Source: Synergistaceae bacterium (lineage in GTDB: Bacteria > Synergistota > Synergistia > Synergistales > Aminobacteriaceae). From it: a DNA stretch of 62,832 bases. Below are positions 31,486 to 40,829 of this stretch, one piece after another. Numbering within the stretch: the first letter of the stretch is position 1; every line of letters begins with the position of its first letter. Made by a program: the position numbers and the translations under genes. The notes under the pieces are model-generated. The model saw nothing but the letters and a program-made list of their open reading frames with translations. It did no database searches and had not been told where the DNA came from. The DNA is taken from contig JAFSKE010000016.1 of the NCBI GenBank assembly GCA_017449135.1, forward strand, positions 1 through 62,832, read 5' to 3'.

Positions 31486-34400
31486 ATGCCTGTAATGCCT
31501 TTAACCGGAAAAATTACTTTAAGGAGTGAAAACGGCGGCGAACGTGTTTTTACAATATTAGAGTTTTTAGGCAGGGGAGGTTCTACTTTCTCATATAAAG
31601 CATATCCCGATGAATATGCACCAGGAGTACTAAAAGAGTTTTGCCCTAATCACTTTACACAGCTTGAACGAAATTCAGAAGGACAAATAATATTGCCGTC
31701 GGAATTTCAACAAGAATTTCTGAGATCTCGTGATGAATATGTATGGCCTTATATTGAACTCATGAATTTAATGCACAATCCTGAACATGAAAAGCTCGGA
31801 GGTTTTATCCCGTCGTTTGAGATTTATTACGGAGATGATACTGCATATATTTGGACATCAAGAAGAAATGATTATTCTTTCGACAGATTTTGCAATATTC
31901 TCCGTAAACACCCGTCTATTGATACAAAATACAGATTACTTCAGGTGTTTATCGGTATTAAATCCTTTACAGAATGTGTCGCAGAACTACATAAACTATC
32001 GCTTCTAAATCTTGATATAAATCCTGCGAATTTTGGTTTTGGATTTATAAACATTGACAATCCGATTATGCAAAATCCTTCAATGTTTGACGTTAATACA
32101 ATAAAATCCATTGCAGAAGCTCAACTTGAAGGAGAAACATTCGGTACAGAAGGATATATTGAGCCTGATAATTTTCTCCCGTCAGTTCAAAGCGATATAT
32201 ATTCGATAGGTGCTGTGCTTTTTCACGCCATAATAACATCTGAAAATATATATGATTATGAAGAACATTTTGAAAAACTCTATGAACTTGTAAACTCTTC
32301 AAAAATTATACAATCAGCAGGTTTGAGCGATGATTTGAAGAATAAAATTTCGGAACTCTTAAAAGGTTGTTTAAGTCTGAGACCGGAACGTTATAAAGGA
32401 TGCGAAGAAGTCATTTCGGCAATAGATGAAATCATAACATTCAAAGATTTTGAACAGGTTTATAATAGCCGATATGCTGAAGATGAATACACTGCAAAAT
32501 TAATGAGAATGCAGTATCATCTCTACAAACATACTCTTTATGAACATTTACATGAAGAAAATATAATTAAAGTTTTTGTCTATGGATTTAATATTTATGG
32601 GCAAAGATTTCTCGATGCCTGCCTCCAAATGGGACAAATTCCGGGTAAATCTCTTGAAATTAAAGTTTTCTGTTCAGATTACGAAAAAGAAGAATATCTG
32701 AATAACAGACCTGAGTTTCAAAATTTCTTCAACATTGATAATCAGAGAGATAATGATAATGAAGTTTACGGTAAAATTAATTTCATTCATAATCTCAATG
32801 AATTAAACATGAATCCTTGCTATATCTTCGTTTCGATTGGAGAAAACAACGCAGATATTCTAAGCAATGCCGAAATTTTACAACAGACTTACACAGATTG
32901 TAGCATAAATTTTCTTCAAACAGGTGATATGCCTAACGATAAGCAAGATTTTCACGGCTTAAATCCTGTTTATGCTGATGAAGATTTTGAAGACCCCGAA
33001 ATTGATAGAATGGCTTTCAATGCTCATTTAATTTGGGAAAAAGGCTGGGGAACATCACATCAAAAAGTACTTGAAAGATTCCGCACGGCCTATAATCATA
33101 ATTCAAGTGTTTCTAACGTTCTTTCCCTGAAATCTAAATTATTCAGCTTAGGGATTGATTTAGATAAAATGAATTATGTTGAGGCAGCAGCTCAATGTCG
33201 CAACAATATTAATCAAAATCGAAATCAATTAATTTGTTGCGAGCATAAACGCTGGGTAATTGAAAAAATCTGTGAGGGCTGGCGTAAGAAAGAAGTTAAT
33301 AGCTGTAATTCAAACGCTGGAAGACAAGATAAGAATGCAAAACTTCATGTCTGTATTGTTAGAAGCAGAGCAAATCAAAATCTGCTCAATAGTAATATAT
33401 GGCAGGATAAAGTAGCAAGTTGGAACAATTCTGACATCGTTCCTGAGAATAATAATCTTGATGAGCTTGACAGCATGTCAGTAAATCTTCACAGACATTT
33501 TTTAGAACTTGCAAAATCATTTGATAAAGTGAGCTTTTATAATGCTGCATCTCAAATAAAAGCAAAATTGATAGATTTTCCCGAAATCGCTGCATCATTT
33601 GAAGAACTTTATTCATGTATGAATGATATTGCTGACGGCGAACATGCAGAGAAAGCACAGACTGTCAGAGAAAAAGTTTATATGTATGAAGAGAAATTGA
33701 AGAAAATTTTTGAGGATAAACTCAATGATATTCAAGAATCATCGAAGAAAAAAGAGTTATTGACGTTAAACAATAATTTGACAACTCTATTTTCGAGTAC
33801 CCTTGAAAGCATGAGATTTACTGACTTCAAACATGAGGACACGGTATTAATTGATAATATACCCTTTATTTTGACGTATAGAACCGATATTAATCTTGTT
33901 GTGCCTTTATTCAGTGATTTTCATGATAACACAAGATTTTTCAACAATATAGCTTCAGCATTGCTTATAAATCCTCAAAAAATAACATATGTTTCAGCAA
34001 GCGGGATACATGTTAAAGAAGCATTCAGCAAATTGCAAAAATTTGCAAGTAATAAAAAACTCCGTGCCGAAGTTGAATTATTAATCGTAAATAATGAAGC
34101 AGAAATCAATAAAATTACAGCAGACATGAACACTGACAATACAGTTATAGATAAAAACGGATCGAATATGTTTAGTGATTACGTAAATCGATTCAACTTC
34201 AACTCTGCAACAATGAATTTTGAAGATACCGAAGGTTTCAGCCGGATTTTCAGATATATCAAGAAAAGACCTTCAATGACTATCGCAAACGTCATATCTG
34301 ATTTCAGCAATGTAGCAAGCTACAAGGATAATCCATGTGAATTTTTTGAGGATTATAAAACTTTATGGCAGTTATATTCTAATCAAACATATAATTATAC

Positions 34401-35343
34401 TTGGAAGAAATTAACTCAGGCCTTGAAAAATTATACTGAAACAAACGATGTCGTTGCAACATTACGTATATCAAATGCACAATCACATTCTTATGTTTAT
34501 GTTCTGCCTTTTGAATGTCGTTACACAGCAGATAAAATCATCAGAGAACTCTGTGAAGCCGGAATCATTGAAAATTCAAGTCATGTTGAAGGATTTAATG
34601 TGTCTTCCTGTCGTGTCAAAATACAAGATATAGGAAATCATAAAGAACTTTTCGACAAGATTTTTTCAGATCAGGAAAAATTAAAATGCACTGATTATTA
34701 CAAGATTTATCCGATATATAATAATCATAATGTTCTTGTAGCTGTCGGAATTAAATACAATGATTTGAAAGTTCAAAACTGCTTTGTCCTTGATGAACTT
34801 GATGAAAATTACAGCATCGATACATTTCTTCATAAAGTCAGGTTTATTCTTGCAACTCTTAATGATATGGGCTATATTTTTGCTCCTTCAGTTGATGATG
34901 ACGGATATATAAGCCTTACATTTGCGACACCTCAAATTAAAGATTTATTGACAAGTGCTGGAAGAATGCTTGAAGTTTTTATTTATCATGAAGTTAAAAA
35001 ATCTTCAAGAATTGATGATGTCAAAAGCAGCCTCGATTGTTGGTGGAGTGAAAATCCTAATGATAAAAACGAATTGGATTGTGTTATTACAAAAGGTTTC
35101 AAGACAATCATAGTTGAATGTAAAGCCCGTTATAGATTAGATACACAGGCATATGATGATTTTGATGTTTCGAGTAAAAAATTTGGCGGAGTAAACACGA
35201 AAAGAGTCCTCGTTTCAGATTATGGAGGACACATGAATGATTTAGAAAATGTTTTCAGCAGAAATTATGGATTGAATAATGGAATTGCTACAATATTTGA
35301 ACCTGCTGAAATTCAAAATATCGTTAAAACGTTATCGAAATAA
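31486..35343 (+). CDS. Ser/Thr kinase - TrkA-N-like - RyR - Card1-like nuclease fusion, 1285 residues
   Basis: Residues ~20-320 are a protein kinase: glycine loop LGRGGSTFSYKA, lysine in VLKEF, catalytic loop LLNLDINPAN (Asp178), and SDIYSIGAVLFHAI; the DFG is degraded. About 358-480 resembles a TrkA-N/Rossmann domain (KVFVYGFNIYGQRFLDACLQ). About 580-680 is an RyR domain (CEHKRWVIEKICEGWRKKE). The last ~380 residues look like a Card1/DUF1887 protein: a winged-helix-like part, then GRMLEVFIYHEVKK and a PD-(D/E)XK core (NELDCVITKG, VECKAR; Glu and Lys near 1209-1211). So one chain joins a phosphorylating head, ligand sensors and an effector nuclease. GGAGG precedes the ATG. Confidence 0.75.
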   Translation: MPVMPLTGKITLRSENGGERVFTILEFLGRGGSTFSYKAYPDEYAPGVLKEFCPNHFTQLERNSEGQIILPSEFQQEFLRSRDEYVWPYIELMNLMHNPEHEKLGGFIPSFEIYYGDDTAYIWTSRRNDYSFDRFCNILRKHPSIDTKYRLLQVFIGIKSFTECVAELHKLSLLNLDINPANFGFGFINIDNPIMQNPSMFDVNTIKSIAEAQLEGETFGTEGYIEPDNFLPSVQSDIYSIGAVLFHAIITSENIYDYEEHFEKLYELVNSSKIIQSAGLSDDLKNKISELLKGCLSLRPERYKGCEEVISAIDEIITFKDFEQVYNSRYAEDEYTAKLMRMQYHLYKHTLYEHLHEENIIKVFVYGFNIYGQRFLDACLQMGQIPGKSLEIKVFCSDYEKEEYLNNRPEFQNFFNIDNQRDNDNEVYGKINFIHNLNELNMNPCYIFVSIGENNADILSNAEILQQTYTDCSINFLQTGDMPNDKQDFHGLNPVYADEDFEDPEIDRMAFNAHLIWEKGWGTSHQKVLERFRTAYNHNSSVSNVLSLKSKLFSLGIDLDKMNYVEAAAQCRNNINQNRNQLICCEHKRWVIEKICEGWRKKEVNSCNSNAGRQDKNAKLHVCIVRSRANQNLLNSNIWQDKVASWNNSDIVPENNNLDELDSMSVNLHRHFLELAKSFDKVSFYNAASQIKAKLIDFPEIAASFEELYSCMNDIADGEHAEKAQTVREKVYMYEEKLKKIFEDKLNDIQESSKKKELLTLNNNLTTLFSSTLESMRFTDFKHEDTVLIDNIPFILTYRTDINLVVPLFSDFHDNTRFFNNIASALLINPQKITYVSASGIHVKEAFSKLQKFASNKKLRAEVELLIVNNEAEINKITADMNTDNTVIDKNGSNMFSDYVNRFNFNSATMNFEDTEGFSRIFRYIKKRPSMTIANVISDFSNVASYKDNPCEFFEDYKTLWQLYSNQTYNYTWKKLTQALKNYTETNDVVATLRISNAQSHSYVYVLPFECRYTADKIIRELCEAGIIENSSHVEGFNVSSCRVKIQDIGNHKELFDKIFSDQEKLKCTDYYKIYPIYNNHNVLVAVGIKYNDLKVQNCFVLDELDENYSIDTFLHKVRFILATLNDMGYIFAPSVDDDGYISLTFATPQIKDLLTSAGRMLEVFIYHEVKKSSRIDDVKSSLDCWWSENPNDKNELDCVITKGFKTIIVECKARYRLDTQAYDDFDVSSKKFGGVNTKRVLVSDYGGHMNDLENVFSRNYGLNNGIATIFEPAEIQNIVKTLSK

Positions 35344-35359
35344 ATAAGGAGGTGAATTT

Positions 35360-35644
35360 ATGTACAATCCTAAACCCATAGATACTACAGATGTAATTCT
35401 CCCGAAAAAACTTTTAGAGCTTACCGAAATTTTAGCTGCGAATGTTCATGATAACTGGGCATTGGGAAGAATTAAAGAAGGCTGGAAATATTCTGAAGTT
35501 GAGGATTTAACATTAAAACGTACTCCTTTGCTTGTGAAATATGAAAACCTCCCCGAAAGCGAGAAAGAATACGACAGAAATACAGCTCTTGAAACTGTCA
35601 AAATTTTGTTTAAGTTGGGATTCATAAAGGGAATACAGATATGA
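35360..35644 (+). CDS. Stand-alone RyR-domain protein, 94 residues
   Basis: MYNPKPIDTTDVILPKKLLE, then LAANVHDNWALGRIKEGWKY and YENLPESEKEYDRNTALETV: the canonical bacterial RyR domain, complete in one small protein. RyR domains in bacteria are thought to recognise ligands in conflict or signalling systems. The previous gene encodes a diverged RyR domain, so the operon has two. AAGGAGG precedes the ATG; the stop overlaps the ankyrin gene start by 4 nt. Confidence 0.88.
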   Translation: MYNPKPIDTTDVILPKKLLELTEILAANVHDNWALGRIKEGWKYSEVEDLTLKRTPLLVKYENLPESEKEYDRNTALETVKILFKLGFIKGIQI

Positions 35645-38490
35645 TTATTACTGCATATGACTCAGATTTTTATGAGCTTTGTGCATATGGAACAGCTCAA
35701 GAAGTACGAGAAGCAATAAAGGCCGGAGCAAATGTCAATGCAGGAGAGAATTTTACTCCTCTGATGAATGCGATAAAGTATAGAAATATCAGGGTTATAA
35801 AGACATTAATCGACGCTGGGGTTGATGTAAACGCAAAGGATATAATCGGTTGTTCAGCTTTGAATATGGCTTTACAGCACGACGATATAAAAATCATGAA
35901 TATCTTGATAAAAGCCGGTGCTGATGTTAATAACAAAGATAAAGAAGGATACACTGTTTTAATCAGGGCAGTACATTATAATAATATAGATGCCGTTAAT
36001 ATATTATTGGGAGCAGGAGCTGATGTAAACGTAAAAAACAATATCGGCGAAACTGCTTTAACTTCTGCAATGCAATATGGAACAAATTTACAAATTATAA
36101 GAACACTGTTAAAAGCCGGAGCTGATGTTAATGTTCAAAACGAATACGGCAAAACAGCACTTATGAAAATTATTTCAAAAATAGATGAAGACGACGATCA
36201 CCTTGATGTTATAAAAACTCTTATAGAGGCAGGGGCGGACATTAATGTTAAAGATAATAACGGAATGACTGCTCTTATGTCGGCCGTATATGAAGGAAAG
36301 GAAGAAGTTGTCAATTTTTTACTAAAAGCCGGAGCTAATATAAACATTAAGGATAATTGTGATAGAACAGCTCTTATTATTGCATTTACAGCGTATATTT
36401 TTAGAAATAATATTGTCGATATGCTTTTGAAAGCTGGTGCTGATGTTAATGACAAAGCACTAATAGGAAATGATAAATGCTATTGGTCTTTGTTAATGTG
36501 GGCTGCATGGAACGGAAATAAAAAATTCGTTAAGAGATTAATAGAGGCAGGAAGCGACGTAAATATAAGAGATGAATACGGTAGAACACCTCTAATGGCT
36601 GCATCATGGTCTTATAGAATTGAAATCATGAATATGTTGCTTGAAAATGGTGCTGACATTAATATGAAAGATAATACCGGAAGAAAAGCACTTGATAGGA
36701 AAATTATAAGCGATGAAGAATTTAATAAGTTCTGCGAAAATCGTCCTGTTCAAGATATAGTCGAAGCGATAAATTCAGGGTGTAACGTCAACTTAAAAGA
36801 TAAGAATAGCGAAACATTATTGATGAAAGCAGTATGGCGAAATGATATTGATATTGTAGCCGTGTTAATAAAAGCTGGAGCCGATGTTAATAGCAGAGAT
36901 AACAGAGGTAATACAGCTTTAATGTACACATATAGCAATAATAACAAACCTAATAACATTGAAATCATTGCTCTTTTACTTAAAGCTGGTGCGGATATAA
37001 ATGCTAAAAATGATTTTGGTGAAACTGCATTAACAAATGCTGCAAAATTTTGTCTAAATTCCGATGTTATTATAGCATTGTTGAAAGCCGGTGCTGATGT
37101 AAATGTAAAAGATAAGTATGCCAGAACACCTCTAATGGGAGCATCATGGTTCGGCACTCCTGAAATAATTACAGCATTATTGAAAGCCGGTGCAGATATT
37201 AATGCTAAAGATGATTTCGGGAGAATAGCAAATTATATTGCACATAGAAAGCGTAGAATATCAGATAGATTTCATATAAGTGATGAAGCCATAAAAATTT
37301 TAGATAATGCCGTTTGTAACGTTGAATTAAATAATGAAAAAATTAAATTATCTTCTGATTTGGTAAGAATCGAGGAGCATGAACACAGATGGGCAAGAGT
37401 ATCACATCATTATGAAGCATTAGATAAATTTTATTCAACCAAAGATGACATAAAGAAAGAACAAAGTAAGTTATTTGATGCCATAAAATGTAATGACTTA
37501 AAAACTGTAAAATCATTATTGGAAAAAGGTTTCAATGTAAATGCCTGCAACAGTAAGGGAGAATCAGCTTTAACGTGTGCTATTAATATGTCTTCTTTGG
37601 AAATTATAAAAATTTTATTGGAATATAAAGCAGAAGTCGAATATTATCATATACTGCTTTTAGTTAGAGACGAAATTAAAAATAATTCTGAAAAAGCCGA
37701 AATTATGAAGCTATTACTTCCTGTGTGTGATGTTACTTATGGTGCGAAAGCTCTGATTGCAGCTTATCAAAATTATGATAGTGAAAATGTAAAGTTACTT
37801 ATAGATTATGTTACAAATGCGGGACTTCTTGATAAATGGTGTCAAGTAGCTTTTATGTTTGCAGTAACTTACCCGACATTTGACATTATAAATTTTGTTT
37901 TGTCAATTTATCAGCCTGACTCAAAAATACTTGATAAGGCTTTTGGAGAGGTTATTAAAAGCGATAATATTAGAATGGCTGAAAGACTTTTGTATATGGG
38001 AGCCAATGTCAATGCTTACAGCTATTATGGTGAAGAAAGATTTTTTATATCAGGTCCTGCTATCAGTGTTGCAGCTGGCAAAGGTTATATTGAAATGATT
38101 AAAATGCTATTAAAATATGGTGCAGATTCAAATTCTAAAAATATAAATGGAACTACTGCACTTATGTTTGCAGCACAATTAAGCTGTCAAAGAGCTACGG
38201 AAATTCTTTTGAAACATGGAGCAGATGTTAATACAACTAATGAATTTGGGGATACAGCATTATCATTTGCTTTAGATGATTTTGTATGTGATGTCAGGGC
38301 AATAAAACAGAATACACGTGAAACCGTCAGACTGCTATTAAGAGCCGGAGCGAATACAAATGTCAATGTTGTAATTGATAATAATTCTGCTTTTGATATT
38401 ATCGAACGATTATTTTATGATGATTTTGAAATTATGAATCTTGCCGTCAAAAACTTTTCAACATCTGTTGAAAATGTCATAAAAATTTGA
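35641..38490 (+). CDS. Long ankyrin-repeat protein, 949 residues
   Basis: About 22 ankyrin repeats in two blocks (roughly 15-370 and 380-530, then weaker repeats ~610-910), many with the unit AGADVNVKDxxGxTALM. No signal peptide, membrane span or catalytic domain, so a cytoplasmic binding scaffold. It overlaps the RyR gene by 4 nt and ends the kinase operon. The same repeat type is in the TIR proteins upstream, so they may share partners. The recurring units could drive recombination between these genes. Confidence 0.85.
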   Translation: MIITAYDSDFYELCAYGTAQEVREAIKAGANVNAGENFTPLMNAIKYRNIRVIKTLIDAGVDVNAKDIIGCSALNMALQHDDIKIMNILIKAGADVNNKDKEGYTVLIRAVHYNNIDAVNILLGAGADVNVKNNIGETALTSAMQYGTNLQIIRTLLKAGADVNVQNEYGKTALMKIISKIDEDDDHLDVIKTLIEAGADINVKDNNGMTALMSAVYEGKEEVVNFLLKAGANINIKDNCDRTALIIAFTAYIFRNNIVDMLLKAGADVNDKALIGNDKCYWSLLMWAAWNGNKKFVKRLIEAGSDVNIRDEYGRTPLMAASWSYRIEIMNMLLENGADINMKDNTGRKALDRKIISDEEFNKFCENRPVQDIVEAINSGCNVNLKDKNSETLLMKAVWRNDIDIVAVLIKAGADVNSRDNRGNTALMYTYSNNNKPNNIEIIALLLKAGADINAKNDFGETALTNAAKFCLNSDVIIALLKAGADVNVKDKYARTPLMGASWFGTPEIITALLKAGADINAKDDFGRIANYIAHRKRRISDRFHISDEAIKILDNAVCNVELNNEKIKLSSDLVRIEEHEHRWARVSHHYEALDKFYSTKDDIKKEQSKLFDAIKCNDLKTVKSLLEKGFNVNACNSKGESALTCAINMSSLEIIKILLEYKAEVEYYHILLLVRDEIKNNSEKAEIMKLLLPVCDVTYGAKALIAAYQNYDSENVKLLIDYVTNAGLLDKWCQVAFMFAVTYPTFDIINFVLSIYQPDSKILDKAFGEVIKSDNIRMAERLLYMGANVNAYSYYGEERFFISGPAISVAAGKGYIEMIKMLLKYGADSNSKNINGTTALMFAAQLSCQRATEILLKHGADVNTTNEFGDTALSFALDDFVCDVRAIKQNTRETVRLLLRAGANTNVNVVIDNNSAFDIIERLFYDDFEIMNLAVKNFSTSVENVIKI

Positions 38491-38491
38491 G

Positions 38492-38530
38492 AATAAGAGC
38501 CGTATACATGTGATATAACTCTTATTTTAT
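38492..38530. terminator. Bidirectional terminator between convergent operons
   Basis: AATAAGAG (38492-38499) pairs with CTCTTATT (38519-38526), followed by TTATTTTATTTATT. It lies between the ankyrin gene and the converging CsgG-Sel1 gene. Confidence 0.65.
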
Positions 38531-38531
38531 T

Positions 38532-40811
38532 TTATTTATTAAAAATTTCATCAAAATATTTCAGAAAACTTTTAGGACTTCTATTGTTTCCCTCAGAAAC
38601 TAAACGCCTAAATCTGCTGATTTCTTCACTTGTAATTTTCAAGGCTGCTTTGTGATAATATTCTTGTGCTTTTTTCATATCTCCCTGAAGTTCATAAGTG
38701 TAACCTAAATTTATGATTATAGTAATATTGTTAGGGTTACCTGATATGGCTTTTTTGAACCATTCTTCGGCTTTATCGTAATCAATTTTCACTCCTTCGC
38801 CTTTAAGATACATAACGCCTACCATGTTTTGAGAACTATTATCGTTTTTTTCAGCGGCTTTAAGATACCATTCAAATGCTGACTTAAAATTTTTTTCAAT
38901 ACCTACGCCATTATAATACATCTCAGCGGCTTCTATTGAAGATTTAACATCGCCCATTTTAGCTGCTTCAATAAAAAATTTCATAGCCTCTTGATAATTA
39001 CTTTCGATTTTGTAAATTCGGGCGAGATTATATTTTGATGCTGGAAAACCGTATGTTTTAACAGCTATTTTATATAATTCTTTTGCTTTGTTAAAATCTT
39101 TTTCAACACCGTACCCGTATTCGTACATTATGCCGAGCTGATTAGCCGAAGCAAGACATCCAAGTGAGTAGGATTTTTCAAAATATTCAAATGCTTTTTT
39201 GTAATCTTTTTTCACTCCCCAGCCTTTAACATACATAAATCCGAGATTATTCATTGCGCCGGCATTATTTTCTTCGACCGCCTCAGAAAAATACTCCAGA
39301 GCTTTTTTATAATCTTTCTCAACTCCGACGCCATTTAAGTACATCATACCAAGATTATTAATTGCGTCCTGATTTCCTATTTCAGCGGCTTTAACGTACC
39401 ATTCAATAGCCTTTTTATAATCTTGTTCTACTCCTTGTCCGCTCATGTACATTGATGCGAGATTATACATACCGGCAGAATCATTTTGTTCAGCAGCCTT
39501 CATGTAAAACTCAAATGCCTTTTTATTATCCTTCTTCACTCCTAATCCATGATAATACATGAAAGCAAGTTGATTTTGTGATGGTGCCCAGCCTTGTTCC
39601 GCTGCTTTGCTGTACCAGTAAAATGCTTTTTCATAATCTTGTTTTATACCCCCTCTGCCTCTTATGTAAACATCTCCAAGCATACCTTGAAAACCGGGAT
39701 AATGCGACTCTTCTTCAGCTTTAAGGAACCATTCAAGCCCTTTTTGAGAATCCTGACTGACATACTCTCCTTCAAAGTACATAGCTCCGAGATTCATGTA
39801 AGCGTTCGTGTTTTTAAGTTCAGCAGCCCTTGACCACCATTCAAATGCTTTTTTGTAGTCCTGTTTAACTCCGAAAGCATTATAATACATAAGACCAAGT
39901 ACAACCATTTGACCGTGATCTCCGACTTCGGCATTTTTAATTTTATAGTCAGTCATTCTATTTAGAATATTATGTCTTCGAGAAGTAAAATTTTTCATTG
40001 CAATAAGTGTTTCAGCTTCTGATTTTGTTATCGGTGCAGCTTTATCTCCTCTTAATATTGTAATGTCAGGGTCTTTACCTCCTTCAACAATTTTTGCAAC
40101 GCTGAATTTTTCCATAACTTCTACAACTTGAACTACTGCAATATCTTCCGTGTGCAATGTCTCTTCATTTGTAATAATGTCATCTGAATCAGACTTTTTT
40201 AATTCATGCCATTCATTATAAATTTTGTAGAAACTTTCCGGCTGAACAAGAGCTGTATTGCCTCTGTTAATTATGATTTCTCCATTTTGATTGGAAGTTA
40301 CAACATAAGCATATTCATCTGTTAATTGTTCTCTGATTCTGTTTCCGAGTCTTGAACTTGAATCAAGAAGTGCGGAAAGTTTGGGAGACTCTGCCTGTTC
40401 AGAAAGTATAAACATTATTTCACCGCTTTTAACATCAATAACTTTTACACTTAAGATTATGGAACGTCGTTTTGAAATATTGCCTTCTAAAATGTACTGA
40501 CAGCCTGATAATTTTCCTGTTTCGACAGCAGTTTCAGAACTGACTAAACCCGACATACTCAGATTTTGTTCACGAATCAAAGCATTAATTTCTTGTCTTT
40601 CAAGAACTCTTAAAGTTTCCGTTTCTGTCAGCATATGAATAAATGCACCGGTAATTGAATCAAGTTGAGATTCGGAAATTGACTGCACCTTACTCGAAAA
40701 TCCTGTAACAGCGATTCTTATGGGTTCATCAGCAAAAGCCAATACCGAAAAACTTAAAAACGCAAAAAATAATAACTTAAAAATTCCCGATAATCTCATA
40801 AATATGATCAT
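38532..40811 (-). CDS. Exported CsgG-like / FlgT-like protein with Sel1 repeats, 759 residues
   Basis: A signal peptide (IFKLLFFAFLSFSVLAFADE) precedes a CsgG/LpoB-like domain (~30-170: IRIAVTGFSSKVQ, VLERQEINALIREQNLSMSG, TGKLSGCQYILEG). A small beta domain follows (EIIINRGNTALVQPESFYKI, FlgT-C-like) with the conserved tail KAAPITKSEAETLIAMKNF. From ~310 there are about twelve Sel1 repeats (e.g. MYLNGVGVEKDYKKALEYF). Periplasmic or outer-membrane-associated. Sel1 repeats bind partners. Last gene of a three-gene reverse operon with its paralogue and a TIR-membrane protein. Confidence 0.8.
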   Translation of the reverse strand: MIIFMRLSGIFKLLFFAFLSFSVLAFADEPIRIAVTGFSSKVQSISESQLDSITGAFIHMLTETETLRVLERQEINALIREQNLSMSGLVSSETAVETGKLSGCQYILEGNISKRRSIILSVKVIDVKSGEIMFILSEQAESPKLSALLDSSSRLGNRIREQLTDEYAYVVTSNQNGEIIINRGNTALVQPESFYKIYNEWHELKKSDSDDIITNEETLHTEDIAVVQVVEVMEKFSVAKIVEGGKDPDITILRGDKAAPITKSEAETLIAMKNFTSRRHNILNRMTDYKIKNAEVGDHGQMVVLGLMYYNAFGVKQDYKKAFEWWSRAAELKNTNAYMNLGAMYFEGEYVSQDSQKGLEWFLKAEEESHYPGFQGMLGDVYIRGRGGIKQDYEKAFYWYSKAAEQGWAPSQNQLAFMYYHGLGVKKDNKKAFEFYMKAAEQNDSAGMYNLASMYMSGQGVEQDYKKAIEWYVKAAEIGNQDAINNLGMMYLNGVGVEKDYKKALEYFSEAVEENNAGAMNNLGFMYVKGWGVKKDYKKAFEYFEKSYSLGCLASANQLGIMYEYGYGVEKDFNKAKELYKIAVKTYGFPASKYNLARIYKIESNYQEAMKFFIEAAKMGDVKSSIEAAEMYYNGVGIEKNFKSAFEWYLKAAEKNDNSSQNMVGVMYLKGEGVKIDYDKAEEWFKKAISGNPNNITIIINLGYTYELQGDMKKAQEYYHKAALKITSEEISRFRRLVSEGNNRSPKSFLKYFDEIFNK

Positions 40812-40829
40812 TCCTTTTACGTTTTAATT

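Noticed and set aside
36750..37157. 135-residue reverse frame under the ankyrin gene (and similar ones at 35697 and 36198)
   Set aside because: Antisense shadows of ankyrin repeats; no binding sites, and repeated composition mirrors the forward repeats.
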